A DNA stretch of 64,000 bases from Emiliania huxleyi CCMP1516 (lineage: Eukaryota; Haptophyta; Isochrysidales; Noelaerhabdaceae), in contig NW_005201223.1 of NCBI RefSeq assembly GCF_000372725.1, forward strand, positions 282,132 through 346,131, given 5' to 3'. The translations under genes and the position numbers were made by a program. Below the pieces are notes generated by a model. The model worked only from the letters and a program-made list of their open reading frames with translations, was not told where the DNA came from and searched no databases. Of the stretch, positions 23,337-33,621 are shown piece by piece (positions within the stretch are counted from its first letter, which is position 1; the number at the start of each line of letters is the position of its first letter).

Positions 23337-24753
23337 TCATGATCGCGCGCAAGCGCTGCTTGGGCTGCTACTGGCTACTGGAACTACTGTGCCGGGCGCA
23401 ACACTCCCCCCCTCCTCCACAGAGGAGGTCGATCGCGATCGTGAGAAGCGAAGGTGATTCCTCTGCGACGACTTGCTCGGCTCGACGAGTGAGGCAGCGG
23501 GCATGTGGCCACGGCCAGACGCGCGGCCTGTCGCACCCGACCAGCTGTGCCAGGACTGCCTGACGTCCTGCAGCACGTGCCGCCGCCAGCTGTCGTAGGG
23601 CAGCAGCTCCTTGACGAGCAACGTCGCGCCGTCGGGCCCGGCGGCGGCATCCACCTACATTATGGCAAGCGTATGAACAGACGCCCCCACAGCCTTGGCG
23701 AGTTTATGGGCGGCGGCTGTGGGGGACCTGCGAGACCTCGTGCGCAAAGCAGATCCAATCTCCCTCCGCCAATAGACCCAACGCCTCGCCCGCCGTGGCA
23801 CCCTCCACGCGCTGCGCCGCCGACAGCGACCCGCGCAGCAGGTAGATCTCCTTGATAGGTCTCCGGAACAAAAGCGCCTGGACACACAGGCAGGTGTTGA
23901 CCGGCTGGATCCAACCCTGCCTTCGGCGTTGGGAGGCGCGCCTTCTTCGCGTGTGGTGCCCAGCGCTCGATCCGAGTCTCGAGCCCGTCCTTGCTGATGG
24001 CCCACCCACGCCGTGGCCCGTCGATCCAGCTGGCCTCGCGCTGCCGTGGAACGAGGAGGCGTGGGCAGAGCGCCACGTGCTGCGCAACCTCGGTGGCGGA
24101 GGTGGCTTGCATCAAGCCCCACCAGGTGAGGATCTCGGTGCGCCCTTCGAAGGGCTGAGTCATCGCCGCGTGGTGCGTGCCGATGGGGTAGCGCACCAGC
24201 GCGGGTGCCTCTACCTGCGGCGGGGTGGGCGCCGGTTGAGGATGGCGGTCGAGGCGGTGGCGGCAGCGGTGGAGGCCTGCGCGAAGTTTGTGTCCGCGAA
24301 GCGGCCGGTAAAGACGATGTACTCCTCGCCGCCGGGGTGGTCATGGTAGGGCAGTCGCGGCGTGTTCGGCGGATAGTCCACAATGTAGCGGACGCGCGGG
24401 TAGTGAACGCTGCCGCTCACCTCTGCAGACAGCCACTTCCTGCGAATGTCTGGGAAGGTGTGTACGTCATCGCCAAAATCGTCGCACTCATGCATGGTGT
24501 TGAGAGCGCACTGAAAGCAGTGGGAGGAGGAGATCCACCTTGCATCGGCCGCCTTGACCAGGTGTGTCTGACTGATGTCGCAGTTCCGCGCAAAGGTGGA
24601 CGACTCCTCGGCATTTTTCCAGTCGGCATCGCCAGCCAGCCACCGTTGCTGTGCTAGTGCGGTTGCCTTGCTGGCCTTTGCGCCTTGTGCGCGAATACAC
24701 CACGGCCACGAGCAGCACGCGGCGGCCGGTTGATCTGTCTCGTCGTCCAGCAT
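23337..24753 (-). CDS. cupin protein, ChrR-like double cupin
   Basis: ATG at 24753 (MLDDETDQPAAACCSWPWCI). Exon 1 holds a cupin core: PRVRYIVDYPPNTPRLPYHD followed by HPGGEEYIVFTGRFAD, with the metal-type HDHPGGEE motif of ChrR-like cupins. The next exon (from about 24229 down) gives VRYPIGTHHAAMTQPFEGRT, the second half with its distal His. Later exons give WIDGPRRGWAISKDGLETRI and KEIYLLRGSLSAAQRVEGAT then LAEGDWICFAHE, a second, more degenerate cupin barrel. The last exon (from about 23652) gives DGATLLVKELLPYDSWRRHV. Introns are about 60-80 nt with some GC donors; boundaries are approximate and the 3' end uncertain. ChrR-type cupins bind Zn or other metals in oxidative-stress sensing or small-molecule oxygenases; the role here is unknown. 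Confidence 0.65.
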
Positions 24754-24835
24754 GTTCGCTGGCGAACTAGAAAAGGCGCGTGAGCTAAAGGGCGGGCACG
24801 TCCTTGACGCTCCGGGGGGGTGAACCTTGAGCACT

Positions 24836-25020
24836 TGAGCACTGGATACAGTTGTACCTGCTGGGGCGAGCCTCGGCGAGACTGCGTCAGCTGTTCCCAC
24901 AGCAGGCTGGAAGTACCTCGCCAGGTTGTACCCGGGTAGTGTCGATTCCGCGTGGTACGGGACCCCTCAATCGTCTCGCCCTCCCTCACTGGTGTGTTCA
25001 TTGGGGGGGGTCATAACAAA
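24836..25020 (+). repeat. dispersed repeat family R1, copy A (interrupted)
   Basis: Contains GAGCACTTGAGCACTGGATA, then an extra block of about 90 bp, then GTCGATTCCGCGTGGTACGG, the GTGTGTTCATTGGGG stretch and GGTCATAACAAACACGG. Intact copies continue with TACAGGATCGAGG; here the foldback element takes over instead, as if it had inserted at that point. Confidence 0.8.
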
Positions 25021-26315
25021 CACGGGGTGAATGAACCTTCTTTTGTAGAAGGCTAGGATTGAGAGCAGCCTCGCTCTCAATCCTAGAAGTCGAAGGATTG
25101 GGAGCAGCACTCCTCGCAATCGTACGTAGCAACTCTGTGCGAGAGTGAGCACCCACGCTCGCAATCCTACGTCTTCTAGGACTATGAGCAGCTCCGCTCA
25201 CAATCAATGTGACTGGTGTCTGGTGATGCCCACGACTACTACCAGCGCGCTCACAATCCGAGCAAACTCTAGGGTTGCGAGCAGCTTATTAGCCCACAAT
25301 CCTAGCAACATACCTCCGATTGCGAGCAGGAGCCTCGCAATCCTACATCTGGTAGGACTATGAGCGGCTGCGCTCACAATCGTACCAAAGATCCAAGGAC
25401 TGCTAGCAGCGCACAGAGGGCGCTCCCAAATCGCTCCAGCCGCGAGCGCTTGTGAGTGAGCGCGCCGGGAGGGTCTCCTCACAATCCAAACAGTACAATC
25501 GCACCGATTGCGAGGGGACCCGCTCGCAATCCTAGAAGTCGTAGCACGTAGGACTGTGGGCGGTGTCGCTCGCATTCGGCGAAAGTTCTAGGATTGCGAG
25601 GAGTGCTGCTCACAATCGGAGGCATGTTGCTAGGATTGTGAGCTAAGCTGCTCGCAACCCTAGAGTTTGCTCGGATTGTGAGCGCGCCGAGACTGGAGAC
25701 AGAACCCACCCGTACACAGGAGAGATGGGACTGCGTCCCGCCCGCTTGCCCTGCCTGCGCAGGATAGCGTGCCCCGATATGCGATAACGGCGACACTTAG
25801 CGAGGGTCACTGCGCAAGGAGGGGGTGCGAAGCCTTTTCTTTTTGTCCTCTCGGGGGATGTTCTCTCTGCGCCCATGCGCCATGTTGGCCTTCTGAGGTT
25901 TTCGTACTAATGACGTCCTTCTCGGCCCTGGATGTGAGGTTGATAACTGCACTCCAAGTGCTCCAAGTGCTTGGCCGACTTCGGGCTTTCCCCCGGTATG
26001 CTATAGAGGTCGCCCGCCGGCTTCCCCTCGTTTCCAAGTGCCGCCCCGCGAGCGGGAGGCCCCCAGTTCGAAACCTGGTCGACCCTTTATACGAATTCGA
26101 ACCCACGTTTTTCGGCCAGGCGGCCGGTGCGTTGGTCGTTCTCGTCATGGGATAGTCCTAGAAGACGTAGGATTGCGAGCGTGGGTGCTCACTATCGCAC
26201 AGAGATGCTACCGATTGCGAGGAGTGCTGCTCACAATCCTTCGACTTCTAGGATTGAGAGCGAGACTGCTCTCAATCCCAGCCTTCTACAAAAGAAGGTT
26301 CACCCTCCGTGGGGT
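25021..26315. mobile_element. nested foldback element
   Basis: Outer arms 25026-25185 and 26150-26312 are inverted copies (roughly 90 percent identical over 160 bp), both ending with GAACCTTCTTTTGTAGAAGG. Inner arms 25245-25343 and 25587-25687 are a second inverted pair. Both arm sets are built from short sub-palindromes whose halves read GATTG(C/A)GAG and CTC(G/A)CAATCC. The centre (25345-25585) has more of the same palindromes. Between inner and outer right arms (25690-26148) lies unrelated sequence including the GGAGCACTT repeat in reverse. No transposase frame is seen, so this is probably a non-autonomous foldback-type DNA element. Confidence 0.8.
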
Positions 26316-26560
26316 ACCATAATTAAAAGAGGTTTGGAGGAAATTTCGCATTTCTTTTTCCCAAACATACTACAAATATATTCGCGCCGTGGAGACGGCG
26401 GCCCGGGCCGCACTAGCGATACCCAGCCGACGGTGCGATACCCAGCCGACGGTGCGATACCCAGCGAACAAATATTCCAGCCGCACTAGCGATACCCGAC
26501 GCTCGGCAGCTAGCGACACCGATACCGATCGACACCCGGCTCCGCATTAGCGAGAACACC

Positions 26561-28669
26561 ATGCCCGACGCCGAGGCCGCCGACGACGCGAGAGTTCCGA
26601 TCACGATTCTGACTGGCTTCTTGGGGAGCGGCAAGACGACGCTGCTCAACCACATCCTCTCTGCGACGCATGGAAAGAAGATTGCCATCGTCGAGAATGA
26701 GTTTGGCGACACCTCCATCGACGACAAGCTCATCCAGAAGAACGCCCACTTTCGGGACGAGGAGATTGTCGAGGTCCTGAACGGCTGCATCTGCTGCACG
26801 GTGCGGCAGGACCTCATCAAGATCCTGCAGAAGCTCTACCGCCGCGTCACGTCGGGCGAGTTGCACTTGGATGGGATCATCATCGAGACGACCGGCATGG
26901 CTGACCCGGCGCCTGTCGCGCAAACCTTCCTCAAGCACGAGAGGATCCGGGCCTTTGCGCGCCTCGACGGGATCGTGACCCTCGTCGACGCGAAGCACGT
27001 CGAGCGGCACCTCGACGCCGTGAAGCCGGAGGGGGTCGTCAACGAGGCGGTGGCGCAGGTCGCCTTCGCCGACCGGCTGCTGCTCAACAAGACGGACCTC
27101 GTCACGGAGGAGGACCTCGTCCGCATCGAGGCGCGGCTGAGAGGCATCAACGGCTTCGCGCCGATCCAGAGGCGCGAGGGACACTTCCGAGACACTTCGT
27201 GCTCTCCGCCGCCGCCCCACCTGCGGCACACGCTCGGCCATACGACACGCGTCACACGGCCGCAGGTGCGCCCACTCCGATGTGTCGGTCGGGTCGGTGC
27301 TACACATCCACGGCTTCGACCTGCAGCGCGCGCTCAAGGCGAGGCCGGCGCTGTGCTCGTCACTGAGCCGGCGGGAGATCCGGCGAGATCGGAGATCGTG
27401 CGAGATCACCCCGGAGGGGCCGAGTGTAGGTGAGCCCGGGGCTGCTCGACGCAAAGGGGGGGGAGACGAAGCACGACGCGAGCGTCACCAGCGTGAGCCT
27501 CGATCAGGGCGCCGCGCGACACATGCGCACGGTGCGCGGCACTCTGCGAGCCACTTGTGGACGCCACTGCCGCCTCCGAGCCACCTCCACTCGTTCGCTC
27601 CCTCCCCCGCCGCTCACGTCTGCGCATGGCTGTGTGAGGCCACGCGGGCGCCGACCCGCTCCTCCGCTCTCACCGCCCCGCGCCCTCACCGCACGCCGCC
27701 CCGCAACGACCCTCGCGGCACGCGCATGGCGCGTCACCGCTCGAACGCCGCACCCGCAGGTGCACAAGGGCGAGCTCGACCACGGCCTGGTCAAGGGCTG
27801 GATCTCGAGGCTGCTCAAGGAGAGGGGGGGCGACATGTACCGGATGAAGGGCGTGCTCCACCTCGCGCACGCCGAGCAGCGCTTCGTCTACCACGCCGTC
27901 CACATGACCTTCAGCGGCAGCTTTGACGAGCCCTGGCGCGAGTCCCTTCCGAGAGACTCCCTTCCGACACACACTCTTCCGGGACGCCTCCGACACGCGC
28001 CCGAGGAACAGCCTCGCCTGAAGGCATGCACGCACCGCGGGCACCGCAGACGCCTGGTTCGGAAGGGCTGTGCGGGCAACGCCGCCCGGGCCGCACGTCT
28101 CCGCGCCCCACGCTTGCGCACCCTTCCCGCAGGGGCGACGATGAGCCGCGCGAGAGCAAGATGGTCTTCATCGGCAAGAACCTGGACGGCGAGGAGCTGG
28201 CCGCCTCCTTCAACCGATGCCTCGCCACGCCCGAGAACATGGCGGGGAGGGAGGGGCCGTTCGGCGAGCCAGCTGGTCGGCAGCGTCTCTTCACACTTGC
28301 CGCTGTGCATAGGCGGCCAAGGAGGAGGCGCTCCGCTTCGCCGTCGGCGAGCAAGTCGAGTGCCGCACCGGGCCCGACACGTGGTCGCGGGGCGAGGTGC
28401 TCACGCGCAACTACAGGGACGAGTCGATGCCGCAGGGGTTCGTGTCGCCGTACCAGGTGGAGCTCCTTGACGGAGGACTCATTTGGACGCCCTCGGATTG
28501 CGACAGCGTCGTCCGCTCGGTGAGGCGCGCCGCGCGGAGCTTACCGGCGCACGAGCACTCGCATGGCGCGGTGAGCGACCAGATGAGCGACCTTGGACTC
28601 GAGAGCGAGACCGTCGCGGAAGGCGAGAGGAAGACGTGCGCGTGCTGCGCAGTGGGCCCGGAGCAGTAG
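26561..28669 (+). CDS. COG0523/CobW-type metallochaperone GTPase with extra C-terminal domain
   Basis: ATG at 26561. Exon 1 (to 27171) holds Walker A GFLGSGKTTLLNH, the metal motif GCICCTVRQDLI, the switch ETTGMADPAPVAQTF and the guanine motif NKTDL. Exon 2 (27266 to about 27335) gives CAHSDVSVGSVLHIHGFDLQ; exon 3 (27760 to about 27930) gives GDMYRMKGVLHLAHAEQRFV and VHMTFSG, the CobW C-terminal domain; exon 4 (28133-28241) gives SKMVFIGKNLDGEELAASFN. Exon 5 (28313-28669) adds VGEQVECRTGPDTWSRGEVL and PYQVELLDGGLIWTPSDCDS, a beta-rich module frequent in algal proteins, and a Cys end (KTCACCAVGPEQ). The CICC GTPases of this family deliver Zn, Co or Fe to target enzymes. The intron ends 6-7 nt motifs and the 28242-28312 intron (71 nt) are discussed under findings. 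Confidence 0.87.
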
Positions 28670-29116
28670 GGCCATGTGCACAGTGCAAGGGGTCAGGGGT
28701 GTCGCGCCGCGGAGAGGTTATTCAAATTTAAGCACATCTTAACCCCGCTAACAGCAGCGCGCCAGCGGGGCCAGCGTTGCTTTCACGATGAGCCGCGGCC
28801 CAGGATGCGAAAGCAGGCGGTGCGACAAGCCTCAAGCGTGAGGTGCGAGACACTGCGACGCGCAAGCACCACGCACCATTCGTTCGTCCACGTTCCACTC
28901 CACCGCACCAAAGGGCTTCACAGCACACAGCGAGGGACCTTGATCCTTGTGTTGTTATTGGTATTGAGAAGGAAATACCTCCTTGTTCACACGCGGCGAC
29001 AGAACAACACTTAGCCGACTTGAAATGGGTTTACTTTGCGAAAAAACAAAACTTGCCGGCAGAATCGTGCGTGAGTCTGTCCAAAACCGCGCGCACACCC
29101 ACCGCACACCGCGACA
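28670..29116. other. intergenic
   Basis: Spacer between the CobW-type gene and the downstream gene in the same direction. Moderately AT-richer than its surroundings; likely 3' UTR and promoter. No motif stands out. Confidence 0.4.
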
Positions 29117-30382
29117 ATGAACAGCCCCCGCTTCAGCTGCACTTCTGACGAGAGTTTGCTCGGGAACGGTACGGCGCTGTGCTTGCTGCTCGCCACCACC
29201 ACGTCACATGTATCGCCTCGCTTTGCTTACCTGTACGCCTCACTCGTGCAGCTGGTGGAGACACACTCATGGGCGCGTGTGGCGCTCAACCTTTACTCAC
29301 AGGGGGCTGACAAGGTGGTGTCGAGAGCACGCCGCCTGCACCCCTCGATATACGCCTTCGCCGTGCCAGGCTTCAAGACTCTGTTCTGGAAGCGGGTGCT
29401 AACCACGGCAGCCGTCCAACCCTTCTCGCACATCATGTGCATCGACGACGATATGCGAGTCGCTCCCGGCCAATTCCAGCTCGTACCGCTGCTGCGACTG
29501 CAGGCCACGATCGGCGTGCCGCTCATCGCCCCTGCGCCCATTGGAGCAGGTAACGGCATGCACCCTGCGACCGCAGAGCGCCTTCCCCAACTCATGTATG
29601 AGTCCAGACAGAAGGCAGACGAACATTGTTCCGTGCGGACTGAGCCGTTTGTCGAGATTAAGGCGCCCCTCTTCAGCCGCGATGCATGGGTGGTCGTGCA
29701 TGAGCACGCGCTATCAAAGATAGACGATCGCAGCCACACTGGCCCGGGTCTCGATCAAGTGTGGTGCGGCCTTCTAGAGCATCGAATCTTCGGCCACGTG
29801 TGCCACATGAAGCCCATGGTAACCAACGGCACGTGCTGGCGCCAGCTGGGTGGCGCGTGCGCCTATTCTTACATCACCCCGATGCGACACGACAACTTCA
29901 TATCTCTCGATGCTGACTTTGGGCGAAACAAGAATGACCGGGCCGCGCGCAGGAAGGCGCTGACGTACGATCCAGATCGCATGCAAAGGGCGATGATGCG
30001 CACACGATTGATGACCTACCGCTGGTTGATGCCAAGCTGGCGGCCAGCACGAACGCGGCTGACAAGACCGGAGGGCAATGCACATCTTTCAGGCTGCTGG
30101 CAAATGTCCGATCTTTGGGCGGCGCTGGTTGGCAACGGGGGGGGTAACGGGAGCAGTGGCGAGAGGCTGCTGTGGCAGTGGGATCGCGAGGTGCATGAGA
30201 GAATGCATGCTGAGGCGATTGCCGCAATTCCACCGCGAAAAGACAACAAGACCGTCAGAGTTTGGTGGTCTGGGAATTCAGCCGAGGCCCAGGAAAGGAG
30301 GTTTTCGTGGTTCTCGTGGGTAGTGAACAACGCCTTCCGATGGAAGGGCAAGGCGCGCGTTCGCAAGCTGCTTGGAGACTAG
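29117..30382 (+). CDS. glycosyltransferase-like protein (DUF707-like), intronless
   Basis: One 421-residue frame from ATG 29117 to the TAG at 30380-30382. Residues about 50-110 form an alternating beta/alpha region ending in FSHIMCIDDDMRV, a DDD motif of the DXD type used by GT-A glycosyltransferases to hold Mn-nucleotide sugar. Further on come PLIAPAPIGAGNGMH, FVEIKAPLFSRDAWVVVHEH and DDRSHTGPGLDQVWCGLLEH, matching the DUF707-like arrangement of an acidic motif, an aromatic strand and a late D..W helix. No signal peptide or TM at the N-terminus, unusual for a Golgi enzyme, so a 5' exon may be missed. The C-terminus is basic and Trp-rich. Donor and acceptor unknown. Confidence 0.55.
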   Translation: MNSPRFSCTSDESLLGNGTALCLLLATTTSHVSPRFAYLYASLVQLVETHSWARVALNLYSQGADKVVSRARRLHPSIYAFAVPGFKTLFWKRVLTTAAVQPFSHIMCIDDDMRVAPGQFQLVPLLRLQATIGVPLIAPAPIGAGNGMHPATAERLPQLMYESRQKADEHCSVRTEPFVEIKAPLFSRDAWVVVHEHALSKIDDRSHTGPGLDQVWCGLLEHRIFGHVCHMKPMVTNGTCWRQLGGACAYSYITPMRHDNFISLDADFGRNKNDRAARRKALTYDPDRMQRAMMRTRLMTYRWLMPSWRPARTRLTRPEGNAHLSGCWQMSDLWAALVGNGGGNGSSGERLLWQWDREVHERMHAEAIAAIPPRKDNKTVRVWWSGNSAEAQERRFSWFSWVVNNAFRWKGKARVRKLLGD

Positions 30383-30939
30383 GGCTGGACGCGACCCGCG
30401 ACACGTAGGCCGTGGCACCGCACGAGCCCGCCCGGACCATCCGCGAGCGTCGTGCACTCGCCCGACAAGGGCGCCTTCCCGTGCCGATGCTCGGGATCGG
30501 GCGTGGGCGATCTGTACAGCCTCCGTACACGCTCCGCCTGCCAGTTCACAGTTGGGAGAGAGAGAGTCGTCTCTAACGGCAATCCCGCTTCTGCGAAGCA
30601 GCCAGCACGCGAGCTTGTCAACATACAGCGTGATCGGCCAGCACACAGGCAAAAGGGGCTCACCGACAAACGGTCTCACCTTCCTGAACGCGACACCCAC
30701 GGACGGGTCAGCTCACCAACGAAAGCACCTCGTTGCGTGAAAAACGCGATGACGAAAGCGGCACGCCGTGCATTGAGAGTCGTTCCGAGGAGGCGCGGGC
30801 AAGGAACATAGCAAGCGAACCTTTGACATAATATATGTATATAACATATCCCACGAAAAAAAGAACGTTTTCAGTATCCCACTGACACCACGTCTACTCA
30901 GAGGTCGTTGCCTCTTTGTCGCATAGCACGCCCACAGAG

Positions 30940-31075
30940 AGAATTTTACAAGCAAACTCCCTCGCACGACGACACTGGGCACGGGACTGGCGCGCACTGG
31001 CACTAACACAGGTACACCAGAAAGAAAGAATTTTACAATCGCCGACACTGGGCACGGACTGGCGCGCACTGGCCT
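30940..31075. repeat. two-unit tandem repeat, about 85 bp
   Basis: AGAATTTTACAA ... GACACTGGGCACGG ... ACTGGCGCGCACTGGC occurs at 30940-30999 and 31028-31075. The word CACTGGCACTAACACAGGTA at about 30997 reappears at about 32291, bracketing the minisatellite region. Confidence 0.7.
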
Positions 31076-31304
31076 GAGCCCTGGCCTCGACACCTCGACA
31101 CCAAACCTCGACACCGACTCGACACCTCGACACCCCCATGCCAACTCGACCAACTCGACACCCCTCGACACCCCTCGACACCATCTAGGCTGGTACCACG
31201 CTCGCCGGTGTCAAGGTGCCAAACTCGACACCTCGACACACCTCGACACACCTCGACACCCCTCGACACCCCTCGACACCCCTCGACACCCCTCGACACC
31301 TCTG
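31076..31304. repeat. CTCGACACC minisatellite, left array
   Basis: More than 15 units of CTCGACACC/CTCGACACA with spacers of 0-10 bp. A second array of the same unit on the same strand is at 32095-32285. Confidence 0.9.
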
Positions 31305-31509
31305 ATGATCCTAACACTTCAGAGACGTAGACCCATTGGAGTCACAGAGTTAGAAAATCAGGGTTGCAGCAGCAATCAAACTTGGCTGGCAGTACTTTCA
31401 TCCCTCAGTTGCAGCCTCTCAAAAGTTCTAGCTCAAGTTGCAGCTCAGTTGCACCCCTGCAATGACCAATGTAGCAACCATGGCAGTACTCAGGTAGCCC
31501 TCAGGTGCT

Positions 31510-31890
31510 GCACAGCACCTTGTACAGTGGCAATGAATCCTCACACCAGTGAGCTTGTGCCATGAGTGCGGACCTGTGGTCCACATGCGCTTTGTGCACC
31601 GGCGACGCTGCAATGGCGACGCTGGCAGCGGCGGCGACGCTGCTGCGATGGGGTACTGTAGCCCTTAGCTGCTGGACAGCACCTTGTGCAGTGGCAATGT
31701 CCACTGACTCATGGCACCAGCCTTGTGAAAGGAGCGCTGTGGTCAGTTGCGCTTTGTGCGCCGGCGACGCTGCAGGGGCGACGACGCTGCAGCGGCGACG
31801 CTGCTGCATGGGGTGTGCTGTAGCCTTAGGTGTGCTGCGCCTGCACAGCACCTTGTGCAGTGGCAATGACTCCTGGCACTAGTGAGCTTG
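31510..31890. repeat. about 170-bp tandem repeat, 2.3 units
   Basis: The block ACAGCACCTTGTGCAGTGGC recurs near 31512, 31674 and 31847, each followed by a CACCAGTGAGCTTG-like stretch and by several GGCGACGCTGC sub-repeats. It sits between the two CTCGACACC arrays. Confidence 0.8.
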
Positions 31891-32094
31891 ATGTCCTCAA
31901 ATGTCCACAGAGTATACTGGTTGTGCTCACAGGTTGTGCTACATCAACAGGGGTGCAACTGAGAGGCTGCAACTAAGGGATGAAACAGCTTTGCAGCTGC
32001 AGCCCAAGTTTTGTTGGGCTGCAACTGCATCCTGCCGGCACCTTGGATACCTCGACACCTTAGTAACTAAGCCTTAGACGCTAAACACCTTGAC

Positions 32095-32285
32095 AACACT
32101 CGACACCCGCTCGACACGCTCGACACGCTCGACACGCTCGACACCCTCGACACCCTCGACACCCCTCGACACCCCTCGACACTGGCAAGCATGGTATCAG
32201 CCTCGACAGGCCTCGACAGGCCTCGACAGGCCTCGACAGCAGCTCGACACCCTCGACACCGGGCCTCGACACCTCGACACCAAGG
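32095..32285. repeat. CTCGACACC minisatellite, right array
   Basis: Units CTCGACACC, CTCGACACG and, in the middle, five units of CCTCGACAGG. Flanking sequence resembles that of the left array. Confidence 0.9.
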
Positions 32286-32530
32286 GCTCAGGCACTGGCA
32301 CTAACACAGGTACGCCAAGAAAATAGAAGGATGGGAGGCAGAAAGGGCGCGCACCCGCGCCCTTGTCGTGTCCGTGTGCTGTGAGCGAGGCTCGCGCTTA
32401 ATAATTCTTTTTGCAAAAGCCTCAGCCTGCCTGGAGCTTGGAGCAGCGGTGCAGCAGCTCTGCGACACGGGCGCGGGCTCCTACCTCATGGCGCTGTGGG
32501 CTCGGCGGCACTAGAGGGAGGGGCCAGGGG

Positions 32531-32581
32531 ACCATACCCCCCACCCCTGTGGATGAAGTAGATACCGCACCCCGCCAAAAG
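32531..32581. mobile_element. partial relative of the 12.65-kb TIR element
   Basis: ACCATACCCCCCACCC followed by ACCGCACCCCGCCAAAAGT matches the inner repeat and right end of 12646-12799. The left end is absent. Confidence 0.45.
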
Positions 32582-32627
32582 TCCGAACCCGGCTGTCAGT
32601 GGGCTTGGGATAGACGGCCGCGCAACC

Positions 32628-33134
32628 ATGTCGGCGGAGAGCAAGGCCCTTCTGGCTCAGGAGAGCGACGCCGAGCCGCTGGCGGAGCGGAGCGAGGTGG
32701 ACGGGGAGGAGGTGGTGCCCGCCACGTGGGAGAGCGTCAAGGCGCTGCCTGCGCTCCAAACACCCGACCACGGCACGCTCATCTGCGAGCGTCTCGTCGG
32801 GACCAGTGTCGTCGGCATCATCATCGCCTTCTGCGTCGGCTGCGTGATGCTGACAACCACGGACGTCCCCGAGGCGTCGGCTCCCAAGGCGTCGATGTGC
32901 CGCAGAATCATCTACCTCGAGGCCGCGATCGCACTGTACTGCCTGTTCACGCTGCAGTACGGCAGCCGCGGGGTGCTGCAGCGCTCCCCGCAGGCGTGCT
33001 TCCCTCTCCCGCCCGCAGTGGCGGACCGGCTCCGCGCCGCGCTGCGCCGCTCCTCGACGGGCGACGTCGAGGAGCCGAGGTGCTCCTGCGCTAGATGTCC
33101 GGCACCCACCTGCTGCGCCGCTCTCTCTCTCTCT

Positions 33135-33204
<70 letters not shown>

Positions 33205-33580
33205 TCACTCCCTCTCTCGCGCTCTCTCCCTCTCCCTCTCTCGCTCTCTCCCTCCCTCTCTCTCTCACCGCGCTGCCCCGCTCTCTCTGTCCGCAGGCCG
33301 CCCAGCCTCAGCGCCGCAATGGAGATGGCCGTCGAGGGGCTGCACAACGTGACCGACCCGGACCCGGACGGGTGTGCCGCCCCTGCCGGCCGCGCCCTCC
33401 CCACCCCGAGAGTCGCCCTCACCCTCGACCCCCCTCCTCAGGCGCGGCGTCTATTGCGTGCGCTGCCTGCTCTGGCAGCAAACAGCCGAGACACAAGCCG
33501 AGATCTGGCCGAGATACAGCGCTGCCTGCTCAGGCGGCTAGCAGCAGCAGCAGCAGCGGCGGCGGCGGCGGCGGCAGCAG

Positions 33581-33621
<41 letters not shown>

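Noticed and set aside
26045-26110. tRNA-like AGTTCGAAACC and a second TTCGAACCC
   Set aside because: The T-arm does not pair over 5 bp with a 7-nt loop, and no D-arm, anticodon arm or 7-bp acceptor stem can be folded around it.
31076-32285. CRISPR-like array of CTCGACACC units
   Set aside because: Units are 9 bp with no unique spacers; a eukaryotic minisatellite.
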